A stretch of 9,645 nt of DNA from Actinomycetota bacterium (GCA_014360385.1 JACIXO010000026.1:1-9645); one strand, 5' to 3'. Counted from the first letter of the stretch, positions 1 through 5,650 are shown. Numbers and translations: made by a program. The notes: generated from the letters alone by a model not told the origin.

Positions 1-603
1 TTTCTCAGCAATTGTTAAAGTATTAACATCATTATTAACAATTACGCAAATCCCCAACCTTTTTTCCATAATTTCCCCTAGAGGCACGTCTTTCCATCCC
101 AAAATTCCAGAATATTTACATAAACCAGACATTTTATCCACATGTCCTGGTACGCCTAAACCAATTCCTAAAATTTTCTCTCTTTCTAATCCAGATTCAG
201 CTATAATTTTCTCATAGGATTCAATTAACTTCTCAATTAAAGATTCCATGCTAATATTGGAATCAAAATATAACTCCTTTTTATATAAAACATCTGCCCC
301 CAGATTAGTTAGGGCAACAGTAATAAGATTTTTAGATAGCTTACCACCAACAACATAATAGCTATTATAATTTATCTTAAGTAATATAGGTTTTCTTCCC
401 CCACTAGACTCTCCCTCTCCAACCTCACTTACAAGATTTGCTTCAATAAGATAATCTGTTATCTTGCAAACAGTGGCAAGACTTAAGTTGGCCTTTTGAG
501 CAATAGTCGTTCTGGAGACTGGTCCATAATTTTTTATAAGATTCAATATATTACCAGTATTTATTTTTAAAATAAGCTCCTTATTTCCAGCAACAATCTT
601 CAT
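1..603 (-). CDS. ROK-family transcriptional repressor, N-terminal part (cut by window edge)
   Basis: This ORF reads leftward from ATG at 603 and leaves the window with no stop, giving 201 residues. Residues ~18-60 form a winged helix-turn-helix (NILNLIKNYGPVSRTTIAQK, then a recognition helix around SLATVCKITDYL). The ROK hallmark GESSGGRKPILL follows at ~66-77, then the first half of the sugar-kinase-like fold with GIGLGVPGHVD and, close to the edge, NNDVNTLTIAEK (the NDANxxALAE-type motif). ROK repressors of the NagC/XylR type usually have ~380-400 residues and answer to sugars. The effector and the ROK zinc motif lie outside the window. An in-frame TAG two codons before the ATG and an AGAGGT at 618-613 fix the start. 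No target gene is adjacent here; the FGGY kinase at 7998-9518 is a distant candidate only. The family is certain; the ligand is unknown. Confidence 0.93.
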   Translation of the reverse strand, partial: MKIVAGNKELILKINTGNILNLIKNYGPVSRTTIAQKANLSLATVCKITDYLIEANLVSEVGEGESSGGRKPILLKINYNSYYVVGGKLSKNLITVALTNLGADVLYKKELYFDSNISMESLIEKLIESYEKIIAESGLEREKILGIGLGVPGHVDKMSGLCKYSGILGWKDVPLGEIMEKRLGICVIVNNDVNTLTIAEK

Positions 604-924
604 ATCCTAAAAACCTCTTTTCGGCACTCCCTAGCTTGTGTTTTTTAATTAATTCTTGCCGAATAGTTCACAATTTTACAAACCCATTTATCTTTAAAGC
701 ACAAAATTTTTACGGGCCTGCCAATTCTATTTAATTATTCAACAGAAGCTAATTGATAACTAACTTACTTTACTAAATTAACTAAGTATATATTAAATGA
801 ACAAAAATAGAATGTCAATATTTAAACTAATATTTGTTATTTATCAGTGATACTGTCCCCTAATAAGTAGCTAGTGTCCAGAGATACTTTTAGCCAAAAG
901 CCTAGCAGAGTTAAAAGTTAAAAG
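604..924. other. Intergenic region: ROK leader and 3' flank of the CDF gene
   Basis: No credible gene is visible in these 321 bases. They hold the ROK promoter (790-818) and its ~180-nt leader. A 7-bp inverted repeat TTCGGCA/TGCCGAA (620-626 and 657-663, 30-nt loop) lies immediately upstream of the ROK SD. Two GTCC-containing motifs (ACTGTCCCC at 852-860, AGTGTCC at 873-879) lie downstream of the CDF gene. A short all-AT hairpin CTTTT-AGCC-AAAAG lies near 887-900. I recognise no riboswitch class and no strong terminator behind the CDF gene. Confidence 0.6.
790..818 (-). promoter_or_regulatory. Sigma-70-type promoter for the ROK regulator
   Basis: On the minus strand, a perfect -35 TTGACA (818-813) is followed after 17 bp by TAATAT (795-790), a 4/6 match to TATAAT. 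Transcription would start near 783, leaving a leader of about 180 nt before the ROK ATG. An AATATT-N6-AATATT pair (817-822 and 829-834) overlaps the upstream edge of the -35, and TAACTAA occurs twice (757-763 and 779-785) with 22-bp spacing next to the predicted start. These are plausible autoregulatory operators, but that is inference. Confidence 0.6.
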
Positions 925-931
925 TTAAAAG
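911..931. repeat. TTAAAAG x3 tandem repeat over the CDF stop codon
   Basis: Three perfect 7-bp units lie end to end at 911-917, 918-924 and 925-931. The last unit contains the CDF stop codon (TAA on the minus strand at 927-925). Because the period is 7 and each unit reads CTTTTAA on the coding strand, a TAA occurs in all three frames within 21 bases. This probably arose by slippage; its practical effect is a multi-frame stop. Confidence 0.9.
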
Positions 932-1854
932 CAACTTTTTCCCCTTAGCTTACAGAATTCGCTTTCAACCTCAACTTCAACAGTTATATGTTCTATCCCA
1001 AAAGGTGCAAATAGTTCTTTTACTTTCTTTTTAATTTCAACCACTTCATCAATTGTTGTACCATCCTCGACAACAATATGGGTAGACAACACATTGTTTA
1101 AACTGTCCATAGACCATACGTGGGTGTGATGGACACCTTTGACTTTGTCAAGACTGAGCAACTTATCATCTATCTCCTTGATACTTATTCCTTCAGGAAC
1201 TGCCTGCAGGAATATCAAAAACACACTTCTAAGATTTTTAAACGCGTTATATAGAATGTAAGCGGTGATTAAAAGACACAAAATTGAATCAAGTATATAG
1301 AGCTCTTTAAAAATCAATATAATGCTCACCACCATTACAGAAAACCAGCCAAGAACATCTTCAAGGAGATGGAGACTTAAGACCTTCTCATTAAGAGATC
1401 TTCCCTTTCTCAAACGAAGAAAAGCAAAACCGTTTATTACAACACCTAAGATTGCAAAATATAACATTCCTGTTCCATACACCTGTCTGGGTGATATTAT
1501 TCTAGGCACTACCTCAACCAAAATATATACAGAACCCCCAATTAATACAAAACTATTTATTAACGCAGAAAGTAAAGAATACCTTCTATACCCGTAAGAG
1601 TATTTTTCATCTTTGTCCCGCCTGGAGTACCGTTCCAGAATCCAGGAAAGCCCGAGTGAAATGCTGTCACCAAAATCATGAAGTGCATCAGAGAGGATAG
1701 CAAGGCTATTTGTTAAGATCCCGCCTGCTATCTCAATTATGGTAAAACTAAGATTTAGAAAAAAAGCGAATCTTATATTACCAATTGGAGTATGCTCATG
1801 AAGTACCTTATCGCAAGAGGTTCTATTTATTTTATTTCTTGCTGAGCCTATCAA
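925..1854 (-). CDS. Cation diffusion facilitator (CDF) metal efflux transporter, zinc-type
   Basis: A 309-residue inner-membrane proton-coupled exporter of divalent metal, most likely Zn2+. About six membrane helices span residues 28-215. Helix 2 carries LAILSDALHDFGDS, giving H59-x3-D63, and helix 5 carries HLLED, giving H162-x3-D166. This H-D/H-D pattern matches Zn-CDF (ZitB-like) members. YSYGYRRYSLLSALIN at 85-100 is the usual helix-3 signature. The C-terminal cytoplasmic domain (~220-309) contains VHHTHVWSMD at 241-250, the usual metal-binding loop, and ends with two cysteines (C301, C308). The start is TTG, supported by AAGGA at 1864-1860 with 5-bp spacing; no ATG, GTG or TTG follows before helix 1. 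It overlaps the DUF5320-like gene by 23 bp, so the two are probably translationally coupled. Metal specificity is inferred. Confidence 0.93.
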   Translation of the reverse strand: MIGSARNKINRTSCDKVLHEHTPIGNIRFAFFLNLSFTIIEIAGGILTNSLAILSDALHDFGDSISLGLSWILERYSRRDKDEKYSYGYRRYSLLSALINSFVLIGGSVYILVEVVPRIISPRQVYGTGMLYFAILGVVINGFAFLRLRKGRSLNEKVLSLHLLEDVLGWFSVMVVSIILIFKELYILDSILCLLITAYILYNAFKNLRSVFLIFLQAVPEGISIKEIDDKLLSLDKVKGVHHTHVWSMDSLNNVLSTHIVVEDGTTIDEVVEIKKKVKELFAPFGIEHITVEVEVESEFCKLRGKSCF

Positions 1855-2026
1855 TCCTATCCTTCACTTTCCTAAGTTCTTCTTCTAAGAAATCTTTGTA
1901 CTCATTTAACATCTCAAGTTCCTCTTCAACACTGTATGCTTCCCACCAACCATAAGGTGGAAACCCGAAATGAAATCCCATCCCCCATGGCCCATAAAAC
2001 TTAAACCATCTACTCTTATGATGCAT
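1832..2026 (-). CDS. Small DUF5320-like protein with aromatic/His/Gly N-terminus and coiled coil
   Basis: Sixty-four residues in two halves. Residues 1-31 are rich in Trp, Phe, Tyr, Gly, Pro and His, starting MHHKSRWFKFYGPWGMG and ending YGWWEAYS. Residues 32-64 are a charged amphipathic helix, EEELEMLNEYKDFLEEELRK then VKDRIDRLSKK, probably a coiled coil. The C-terminal half matches my recollection of the DUF5320 family (EEEIxMLKEYxxxLEEELxxIxxRIxxL), though the Gly-rich front part is shorter than in typical members. An excellent SD (AGGGGGG, 2040-2034) precedes the ATG, and the gene's end overlaps the CDF start. DUF5320 has no established function. The His and aromatic residues and the CDF partner suggest, but do not show, a metal-related role such as accessory binding or oligomerisation. 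It is a real gene rather than a shadow: strong SD, coupling and a family-like tail. Confidence 0.85.
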   Translation of the reverse strand: MHHKSRWFKFYGPWGMGFHFGFPPYGWWEAYSVEEELEMLNEYKDFLEEELRKVKDRIDRLSKK

Positions 2027-2115
2027 AATTTATCCCCCCTTTCCCTCACACAAAGTTTTTGTTTCATCCACTATCTTCATTGCACTATTATCACAAAGGT
2101 CACCAAAGGGTCCAC

Positions 2116-2148
2116 ATTATATAGGCCGGCCTACCACACTCTTGTCAA
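2116..2148 (-). promoter_or_regulatory. Long-spacer promoter with 12-bp palindrome, for the DUF5320-CDF operon
   Basis: On the minus strand a perfect TTGACA (2148-2143) is separated by 19 bp from TATATA (2123-2118), or by 21 bp from a perfect TATAAT (2121-2116). The perfect palindrome TAGGCCGGCCTA (2122-2133) fills the downstream half of the spacer and touches the -10. A spacer of 19-20 bp with a dyad between the -35 and -10 is the known architecture of MerR-family metal-responsive promoters, which drive metal exporters; here the downstream gene is a CDF exporter. The dyad is off-centre compared with classical cases, so an ordinary repressor operator overlapping the promoter is also possible. 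The leader would be about 80 nt. Confidence 0.6.
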
Positions 2149-2254
2149 ACCTACCACTACAATTCCAGGGTTTACATTATATTCACATACATTCACACAT
2201 ATTCAACATATTATATATTCAACATATAGCATATAGGCCAGCCACATAGGCCAG
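2119..2254. repeat. Three copies of an ATAGGCC(G/A)G motif in the CDF/BFN divergent spacer
   Basis: ATATAGGCCGGCC (2119-2131) recurs as ATATAGGCCAGCC (2231-2243), and ATAGGCCAG recurs again at 2246-2254, 13 bp after the second copy's ATAGGCC. The first copy is part of the palindrome in the CDF-operon promoter. The other two lie between that promoter and the predicted BFN promoter. They look like binding half-sites for one regulator serving both directions. That function is inferred; the repeats themselves are plain in the sequence. Confidence 0.55.
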
Positions 2255-2323
2255 TAAACATACTAGCGAAACCAGGGCCCGCTATAAACATGGCTTTTCC
2301 TTACCAAGCTTCGCTATAAAGAC

Positions 2324-2352
2324 TTGCTAGAAAGCTTATATAATAGTATAAA
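2324..2352 (+). promoter_or_regulatory. Promoter for the BFN gene
   Basis: TTGCTA (2324-2329), 17 bp, TATAAA (2347-2352). A perfect TATAAT also lies at 2339-2344 but lacks a good -35 at standard distance. Either choice would start transcription near 2352-2360, about 50-60 nt before the ATG. Confidence 0.45.
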
Positions 2353-2410
2353 TTAATTACAGCACAAGTAAACAAAAGGATGCCCCACAAACAAAAGATA
2401 AGATGCAAAT

Positions 2411-3010
2411 ATGACTAACATGACTGGCTCTGAAACAAAAAAAGATAAGCTAGCTATAACTATAGCAAGCCTATCCATATTTTTAATTGTGGCTGGCATA
2501 ACAGGTATCTTTTTCTTCTACCCATACCTAACCAGAAATGAAGTCAAAAATTCGCTTCAATCAGGGCAAAACCTAATAACGGTAACTCTGGAAGGTATAA
2601 AAATGGATACCCAGACCAACATGCCTGTTATTCTTTTAAAAGAAAAGGAAGGCAATAGATATCTTCCTATATGGATAGGGGCTCCAGAAGCTATCGCCAT
2701 CTCCCTTGAATTGTCAGGTACAAAGACACCGAGACCAATGACTCATGACCTTATCGTAAATATCTTCGAAACGCTGGGTATCACTGTAGATAGTGCTATT
2801 ATAACTAGCGTTAAAGAAAACACCTTCTACGCCACACTAAAATTAAAAGACAAAAACGGCAATCTTATAGAAATAGATAGTAGACCATCCGATGCAGTAG
2901 CAATTGCAGTAAGGGTACACTGTCAAATACTTGTCTCTAAAGATGTACTTGAATCTAACGGCATAGAAGTCAAACCTGTGGAGAAAAAATTCAAGAGCTT
3001 GAATCTCTAG
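2411..3010 (+). CDS. Membrane-anchored bifunctional nuclease (BFN/DUF151) family protein
   Basis: A 199-residue protein. Residues ~16-40 form one transmembrane helix (IASLSIFLIVAGITGIFFFY). Residues ~55-188 are a complete BFN/DUF151 domain with its hallmark blocks MPVILLKEKEGNRYLPIWIG (71-90), PRPMTHDLIVNI (108-119), the ITSVKENTFYATLKL strand (131-145), and DSRPSDAVAIAVR (156-168). Plant and some bacterial members have reported nuclease activity, but for most bacterial members the role is unproven. Typical bacterial members I recall are soluble proteins of ~130-200 residues, so the N-terminal anchor is notable; with few basic residues after the helix, its topology is uncertain. No clear SD precedes the ATG; a second in-frame ATG three codons later is an alternative, and a TAA four codons upstream excludes earlier starts. 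It appears to be a single-gene unit, convergent with the Lnt-like gene. Confidence 0.92.
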   Translation: MTNMTGSETKKDKLAITIASLSIFLIVAGITGIFFFYPYLTRNEVKNSLQSGQNLITVTLEGIKMDTQTNMPVILLKEKEGNRYLPIWIGAPEAIAISLELSGTKTPRPMTHDLIVNIFETLGITVDSAIITSVKENTFYATLKLKDKNGNLIEIDSRPSDAVAIAVRVHCQILVSKDVLESNGIEVKPVEKKFKSLNL

Positions 3011-3032
3011 CTCTATGGATTATCCCAGAGTT
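2994..3032. terminator. Weak hairpins between convergent BFN and Lnt-like genes
   Basis: Only 26 bp separate the two convergent stops. AGAGCT/AGCTCT (2994-2999 and 3009-3014) overlaps the BFN stop, and CTCT...AGAG (3011-3014 and 3027-3030) encloses GGA/TCC with a three-base loop. Neither is followed by a proper T-run on the plus strand, so any terminator function is weak or factor-dependent. Confidence 0.2.
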
Positions 3033-3036
3033 ATTC

Positions 3037-4797
3037 TTAAAAAAACTTTTTACTGCCAGGTCTGCATAAATAACAGCATCCAAGAACAAATGTGACACCC
3101 CAATATACATACATAACCAGGTCTCCAAATTTTGAATAAAAAGTCTTCCCAGGCATTAAAAAGATGCTTCCATATAACACTTCTTTACTTAATAACTGGG
3201 AACTGGCTATAACCTCACCTGCAGGAGAAATGATTCCTGAAATACCGGTATTAGCACACTGAACAACATAACACCCATTCTCAATAGCTCTAGTTCTTGC
3301 ATTAATATTGAAACTGTACCATGGAGCTCGGGTATCAAAACAACTTGCCTGGTCGGAAATTATAATAATAACTTGGGCACCGTTTTTCCTAAAGTTTCTT
3401 GAAATCCTGGGAATAGTAGATTCAAAGCAAATGTTAATACCTATCTTTCCTTTCCCCGGAAAATAAAACGGAGTGTAATCATTTCCAGGAATTATATCTA
3501 CCACAGTATAATCTATGAAACTCAAAATTTTCAAAACATTTGGGTAAGGGATGTACTGGGTGAAAGGAACAGGATGGATTTCATTATATTGCCCGATCAA
3601 ATTCATATATGGGTCATAAAATAGGACCGAGTTATAAAACCTGCCACGCTCCTTTGTTTCATGTTCAGTTGCTTCATGCTCAGTCGGACCAACTTCTTCA
3701 GTTTCCTCAGACTCTCTGGCCTTTTTATAAAGATCCTTTTTGTAGCTCGAAGGGTCCTCAACCGGCACAACCTGACCTATAAGTAAATACAGACTTTCCT
3801 TTGACAGAGTTTCTTTTGCCCACTGTTTAAACTCTACATTTTCTTCTTCATCCACCCAGCCCCAGAGAATACTTTCAGGAAAAATCACAAGCTCCGTTCC
3901 ATCCATAAAATATTTATCAGAGCTATAGGGTTCAGGTATAAGAACTCCGCTGCCGTGAATATATTTTTCCCCAAGAGGAATGTTCGGCTGGACTATACTT
4001 AACTTGATTTCTTTTAGATTTTTATTTTTAATTACCCTATGGAGATTACCGTTTAATACTGGTATCCCGGAGATAATGACAATCAAAATAACTACACCCA
4101 CCACTGCTGGGTAGCGGAAAGGTAACAATATACTATTCCTAATAGGACGATAAACAGGATGATTAACAGTATGGTTATTACTGGTAGAATTATTATTGAC
4201 AGAATTATTATTGACAGAACCATTAATCTCAGCAGTAGGTTGTTTATAGTCTCCGATAGATTTAACAAGTCCGACTATTGTTTCAAAAATAGCCATGTTA
4301 AAAAGAGCAACAAGTAGTGAGACACCCCATATCCCTGTCCACTTTGAAAGTTGCATAAGTGGAAGAAAGCTATACTGAGAATCTCCTAATAAACCAATAG
4401 GAAATGCAAGAGCTGTAAAGGATCTTCCAAATTCTACCAACACCCAAGCTCCGCTTACGATAAGTATCCTTAAATACGGAAAAGATACCTTAGATAATAC
4501 AAAATGAGTAACCACCCCAAAAAACAAAAAGCCTACCGTAAGATATAGAGACAAAACTACCCATGGTCTTATAAATATTCTTGCAACCCAGTAGGTAATT
4601 CCCATAAAATAAGTCAGTCCACAAAGAAAAGTGTAAAGAAGAGACTGCCTCAATGTAGATTTATGTAGGGAAAAAAGTAATGGCAAGAGAGAAAACCAGG
4701 CCAAAAAGCCAAGGTCTACAAGGCAAAGAAATAGAAGAAGACTTGAAAGAAGCGAAAACGCTACCTTAAAAAGCATTGCTTTTGGGAACTCATTCAT
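3037..4797 (-). CDS. Lnt-like apolipoprotein N-acyltransferase with an altered active site
   Basis: A 586-residue membrane protein, longer than E. coli Lnt (512). Hydrophobic helices fill ~8-175, another spans 231-250, the nitrilase/CN-hydrolase domain spans ~264-548, and a last helix lies at ~558-577. Lnt adds the third acyl chain to lipoproteins on the periplasmic face of the inner membrane using a Glu-Lys-Cys triad. Here the glutamate (FPES, E308) and cysteine (ICFES, C457) are present. The block that should read K-x-x-L/P-V-P-F-G-E instead reads NEIHPVPFTQYIP, putting Glu at 406 in place of Lys and Gln at 414 in place of a conserved Glu. Two insertions, Asn-rich at ~189-214 and Glu/Lys/His-rich at ~345-385, explain the extra length. 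The ATG lacks a clear SD. The family assignment is firm; activity as an acyltransferase is doubtful. Confidence 0.87.
   Translation of the reverse strand: MNEFPKAMLFKVAFSLLSSLLLFLCLVDLGFLAWFSLLPLLFSLHKSTLRQSLLYTFLCGLTYFMGITYWVARIFIRPWVVLSLYLTVGFLFFGVVTHFVLSKVSFPYLRILIVSGAWVLVEFGRSFTALAFPIGLLGDSQYSFLPLMQLSKWTGIWGVSLLVALFNMAIFETIVGLVKSIGDYKQPTAEINGSVNNNSVNNNSTSNNHTVNHPVYRPIRNSILLPFRYPAVVGVVILIVIISGIPVLNGNLHRVIKNKNLKEIKLSIVQPNIPLGEKYIHGSGVLIPEPYSSDKYFMDGTELVIFPESILWGWVDEEENVEFKQWAKETLSKESLYLLIGQVVPVEDPSSYKKDLYKKARESEETEEVGPTEHEATEHETKERGRFYNSVLFYDPYMNLIGQYNEIHPVPFTQYIPYPNVLKILSFIDYTVVDIIPGNDYTPFYFPGKGKIGINICFESTIPRISRNFRKNGAQVIIIISDQASCFDTRAPWYSFNINARTRAIENGCYVVQCANTGISGIISPAGEVIASSQLLSKEVLYGSIFLMPGKTFYSKFGDLVMYVYWGVTFVLGCCYLCRPGSKKFF
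3658..3687. repeat. Imperfect 15-bp tandem duplication inside the Lnt-like gene
   Basis: TTCATGTTCAGTTGC is followed directly by TTCATGCTCAGTCGG, encoding on the minus strand the repeated TEHEA/TEHET pentapeptides (~372-381). The length keeps the frame. It lies in the charged insertion that interrupts the nitrilase domain. Confidence 0.75.
4186..4220. repeat. 15-bp tandem repeat (2.3 copies) encoding SVNNN in the Lnt-like gene
   Basis: AGAATTATTATTGAC occurs exactly twice in a row (4186-4200, 4201-4215) and begins a third time (AGAAC). Read on the minus strand it gives SVNNNSVNNNS, the core of an Asn-rich linker. It is in frame, so slippage would change linker length without breaking the gene. 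Confidence 0.9.
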
Positions 4798-4822
4798 AGA
4801 TTTGTTTTGTTTGTTTTAGGTG

Positions 4823-4830
4823 TATAATAT
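4823..4830 (+). promoter_or_regulatory. Overlapping divergent -10 elements for the AmaP-like and Lnt-like genes
   Basis: A perfect TATAAT (4823-4828) faces the AmaP-like gene, with only T-rich weak -35 candidates (near 4800-4807). On the opposite strand TATTAT overlaps the same bases and faces the Lnt-like gene. The two starts would share one AT-rich box, so polymerases would compete. The -35 elements are poor in both directions, which suggests an activator or an alternative sigma factor, but this is inference. Confidence 0.35.
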
Positions 4831-4934
4831 TAAATGAATATAAGATCATAAAACTAACACAATCATAACTACTTCATTATCACAGAAACCAAAATAGACC
4901 CAAATAGTAAAATGAAATTGGGAAGGAGTAAAAA

Positions 4935-5585
4935 ATGAACATTTTTAACAGGATCGTTATGGTCTTGCTTTTGATTTGTGTAGCTGTGTTCTCAATTGTC
5001 TCCATAGTTAATATTTTTGCTAATCTTTTTGAGTGGGCTGATGTTTTAGACAGAATCTTAAATCGGCTCGCTGGTGTAAATGCGGCCGTTGGAATTCTCA
5101 TACTTCTCGGGATACTCCTCATCTCAATTGCTCTACTTTTTCTACAATTCTACAGAAAAAAGATCAAGATAGCTAGCATCCTAGAAGACCAGTCAGGAAG
5201 AGTCTCAATTACCTTAAAGACCATTTCCCAGGAGATAAAAGGGGCCCTTAAGGATGCAGAATACATAAGTGACTTAAAGGTAAAAGTAAACGCCAGACAG
5301 GATGGAATTATAATTGATATGTTCGCTAAGATAAATAAAGAAGCTAACATCCCTGAAAAGATGCAAGAGATAAGAACCCTTGCTCAGGACTTTGCCTCTA
5401 AGAAACTGGGCTTTAGAGTAATAAAAACTAATCTTACTGCAGTTGGTTTTACTCCTAAAAAAGAAAATATCACACAAAAAGTAGAGGAGATCAAAGAGGC
5501 ACAAGAAGTATCGGAAGCACAAAAAGCACCAGATGCCCTGAAGAAAGCTGAAGAGTTAGAAAAGACTCCAGAAGAGAGACAATGA
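4935..5585 (+). CDS. AmaP-like alkaline shock (Asp23/Gls24) membrane-anchor protein
   Basis: A 216-residue protein with the layout of AmaP, the membrane anchor of the Asp23 envelope-stress protein in Gram-positive bacteria. Helix 1 at ~5-32 (MNIFNRIVMVLLLICVAVFS), a short exposed loop, and helix 2 at ~48-72 (GILILLGILLISIALLFLQF) are followed by basic residues FYRKK. An Asp23-like alpha/beta region lies at ~82-170, with GRVSITLKTISQEIKGALK and VKVNARQDGIIIDMFAKI. A charged Glu/Ala/Lys tail at ~180-216 is probably disordered or helical. In Staphylococcus the partner Asp23 is encoded nearby; no asp23 gene lies in this window. The strong SD GGAAGGAG (4921-4928) six bases before the ATG fixes the start. 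It is probably co-transcribed with the lipoprotein hydrolase 65 bp downstream. Envelope homeostasis is inferred from the family. Confidence 0.82.
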   Translation: MNIFNRIVMVLLLICVAVFSIVSIVNIFANLFEWADVLDRILNRLAGVNAAVGILILLGILLISIALLFLQFYRKKIKIASILEDQSGRVSITLKTISQEIKGALKDAEYISDLKVKVNARQDGIIIDMFAKINKEANIPEKMQEIRTLAQDFASKKLGFRVIKTNLTAVGFTPKKENITQKVEEIKEAQEVSEAQKAPDALKKAEELEKTPEERQ

Positions 5586-5617
5586 GAAACTAAAATACAA
5601 AAACCCCACTTCTAATC

Positions 5618-5641
5618 CACTCCTGGTAGAAACGGGAGGTG
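5618..5641 (+). promoter_or_regulatory. SD of the hydrolase gene with possible masking hairpin
   Basis: The hydrolase gene has a near-perfect SD, GGAGGTG (5635-5641), nine bases before its ATG. CACTCC at 5618-5623 can pair with it as a six-base-pair stem with one bulged G and an 11-nt loop. This could tune translation of the second gene of the unit. The SD is certain; the hairpin is only a possibility by inspection. Confidence 0.4.
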
Positions 5642-5650
5642 ATCTAATCG

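Larger units (their letters stand above)
2027..2410. other. 384-bp divergent spacer, repeat-rich, no gene
   Basis: This stretch separates the leftward DUF5320-CDF operon from the rightward BFN gene. The part from 2040 to 2240 is strikingly G-poor on the plus strand and contains short reiterations: CTACCAC twice (2131-2137, 2151-2157), TATTCAACATAT twice around 2198-2226, and GCTATAAA twice (2281-2288, 2313-2320). I see no convincing gene: the plus-strand open frame through 1970-2236 has no SD and no protein-like composition. Both promoters and the ATAGGCC repeats fall here. Confidence 0.6.

Noticed and set aside
604..783. A known riboswitch in the ROK leader
   Set aside because: I recognise no conserved riboswitch core; only a single long-loop inverted repeat is visible.
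1970..2236. Plus-strand open frame of 88 codons in the CDF/BFN spacer
   Set aside because: It has no SD, reads Thr/His/Tyr/Ile-rich low-complexity protein, begins inside the antisense of the DUF5320-like gene and overlaps the promoter region.
2379..2418. Short leader ORF (ATGCCCCACAAACAAAAG...) whose stop overlaps the BFN start
   Set aside because: It has 12 codons with no SD, no regulatory residue run and no supporting hairpins; probably chance.
4880..5522. Three minus-strand open frames opposite the AmaP-like gene
   Set aside because: They are antisense shadows of a gene with a strong SD and clear domain structure; their proteins show no family features.
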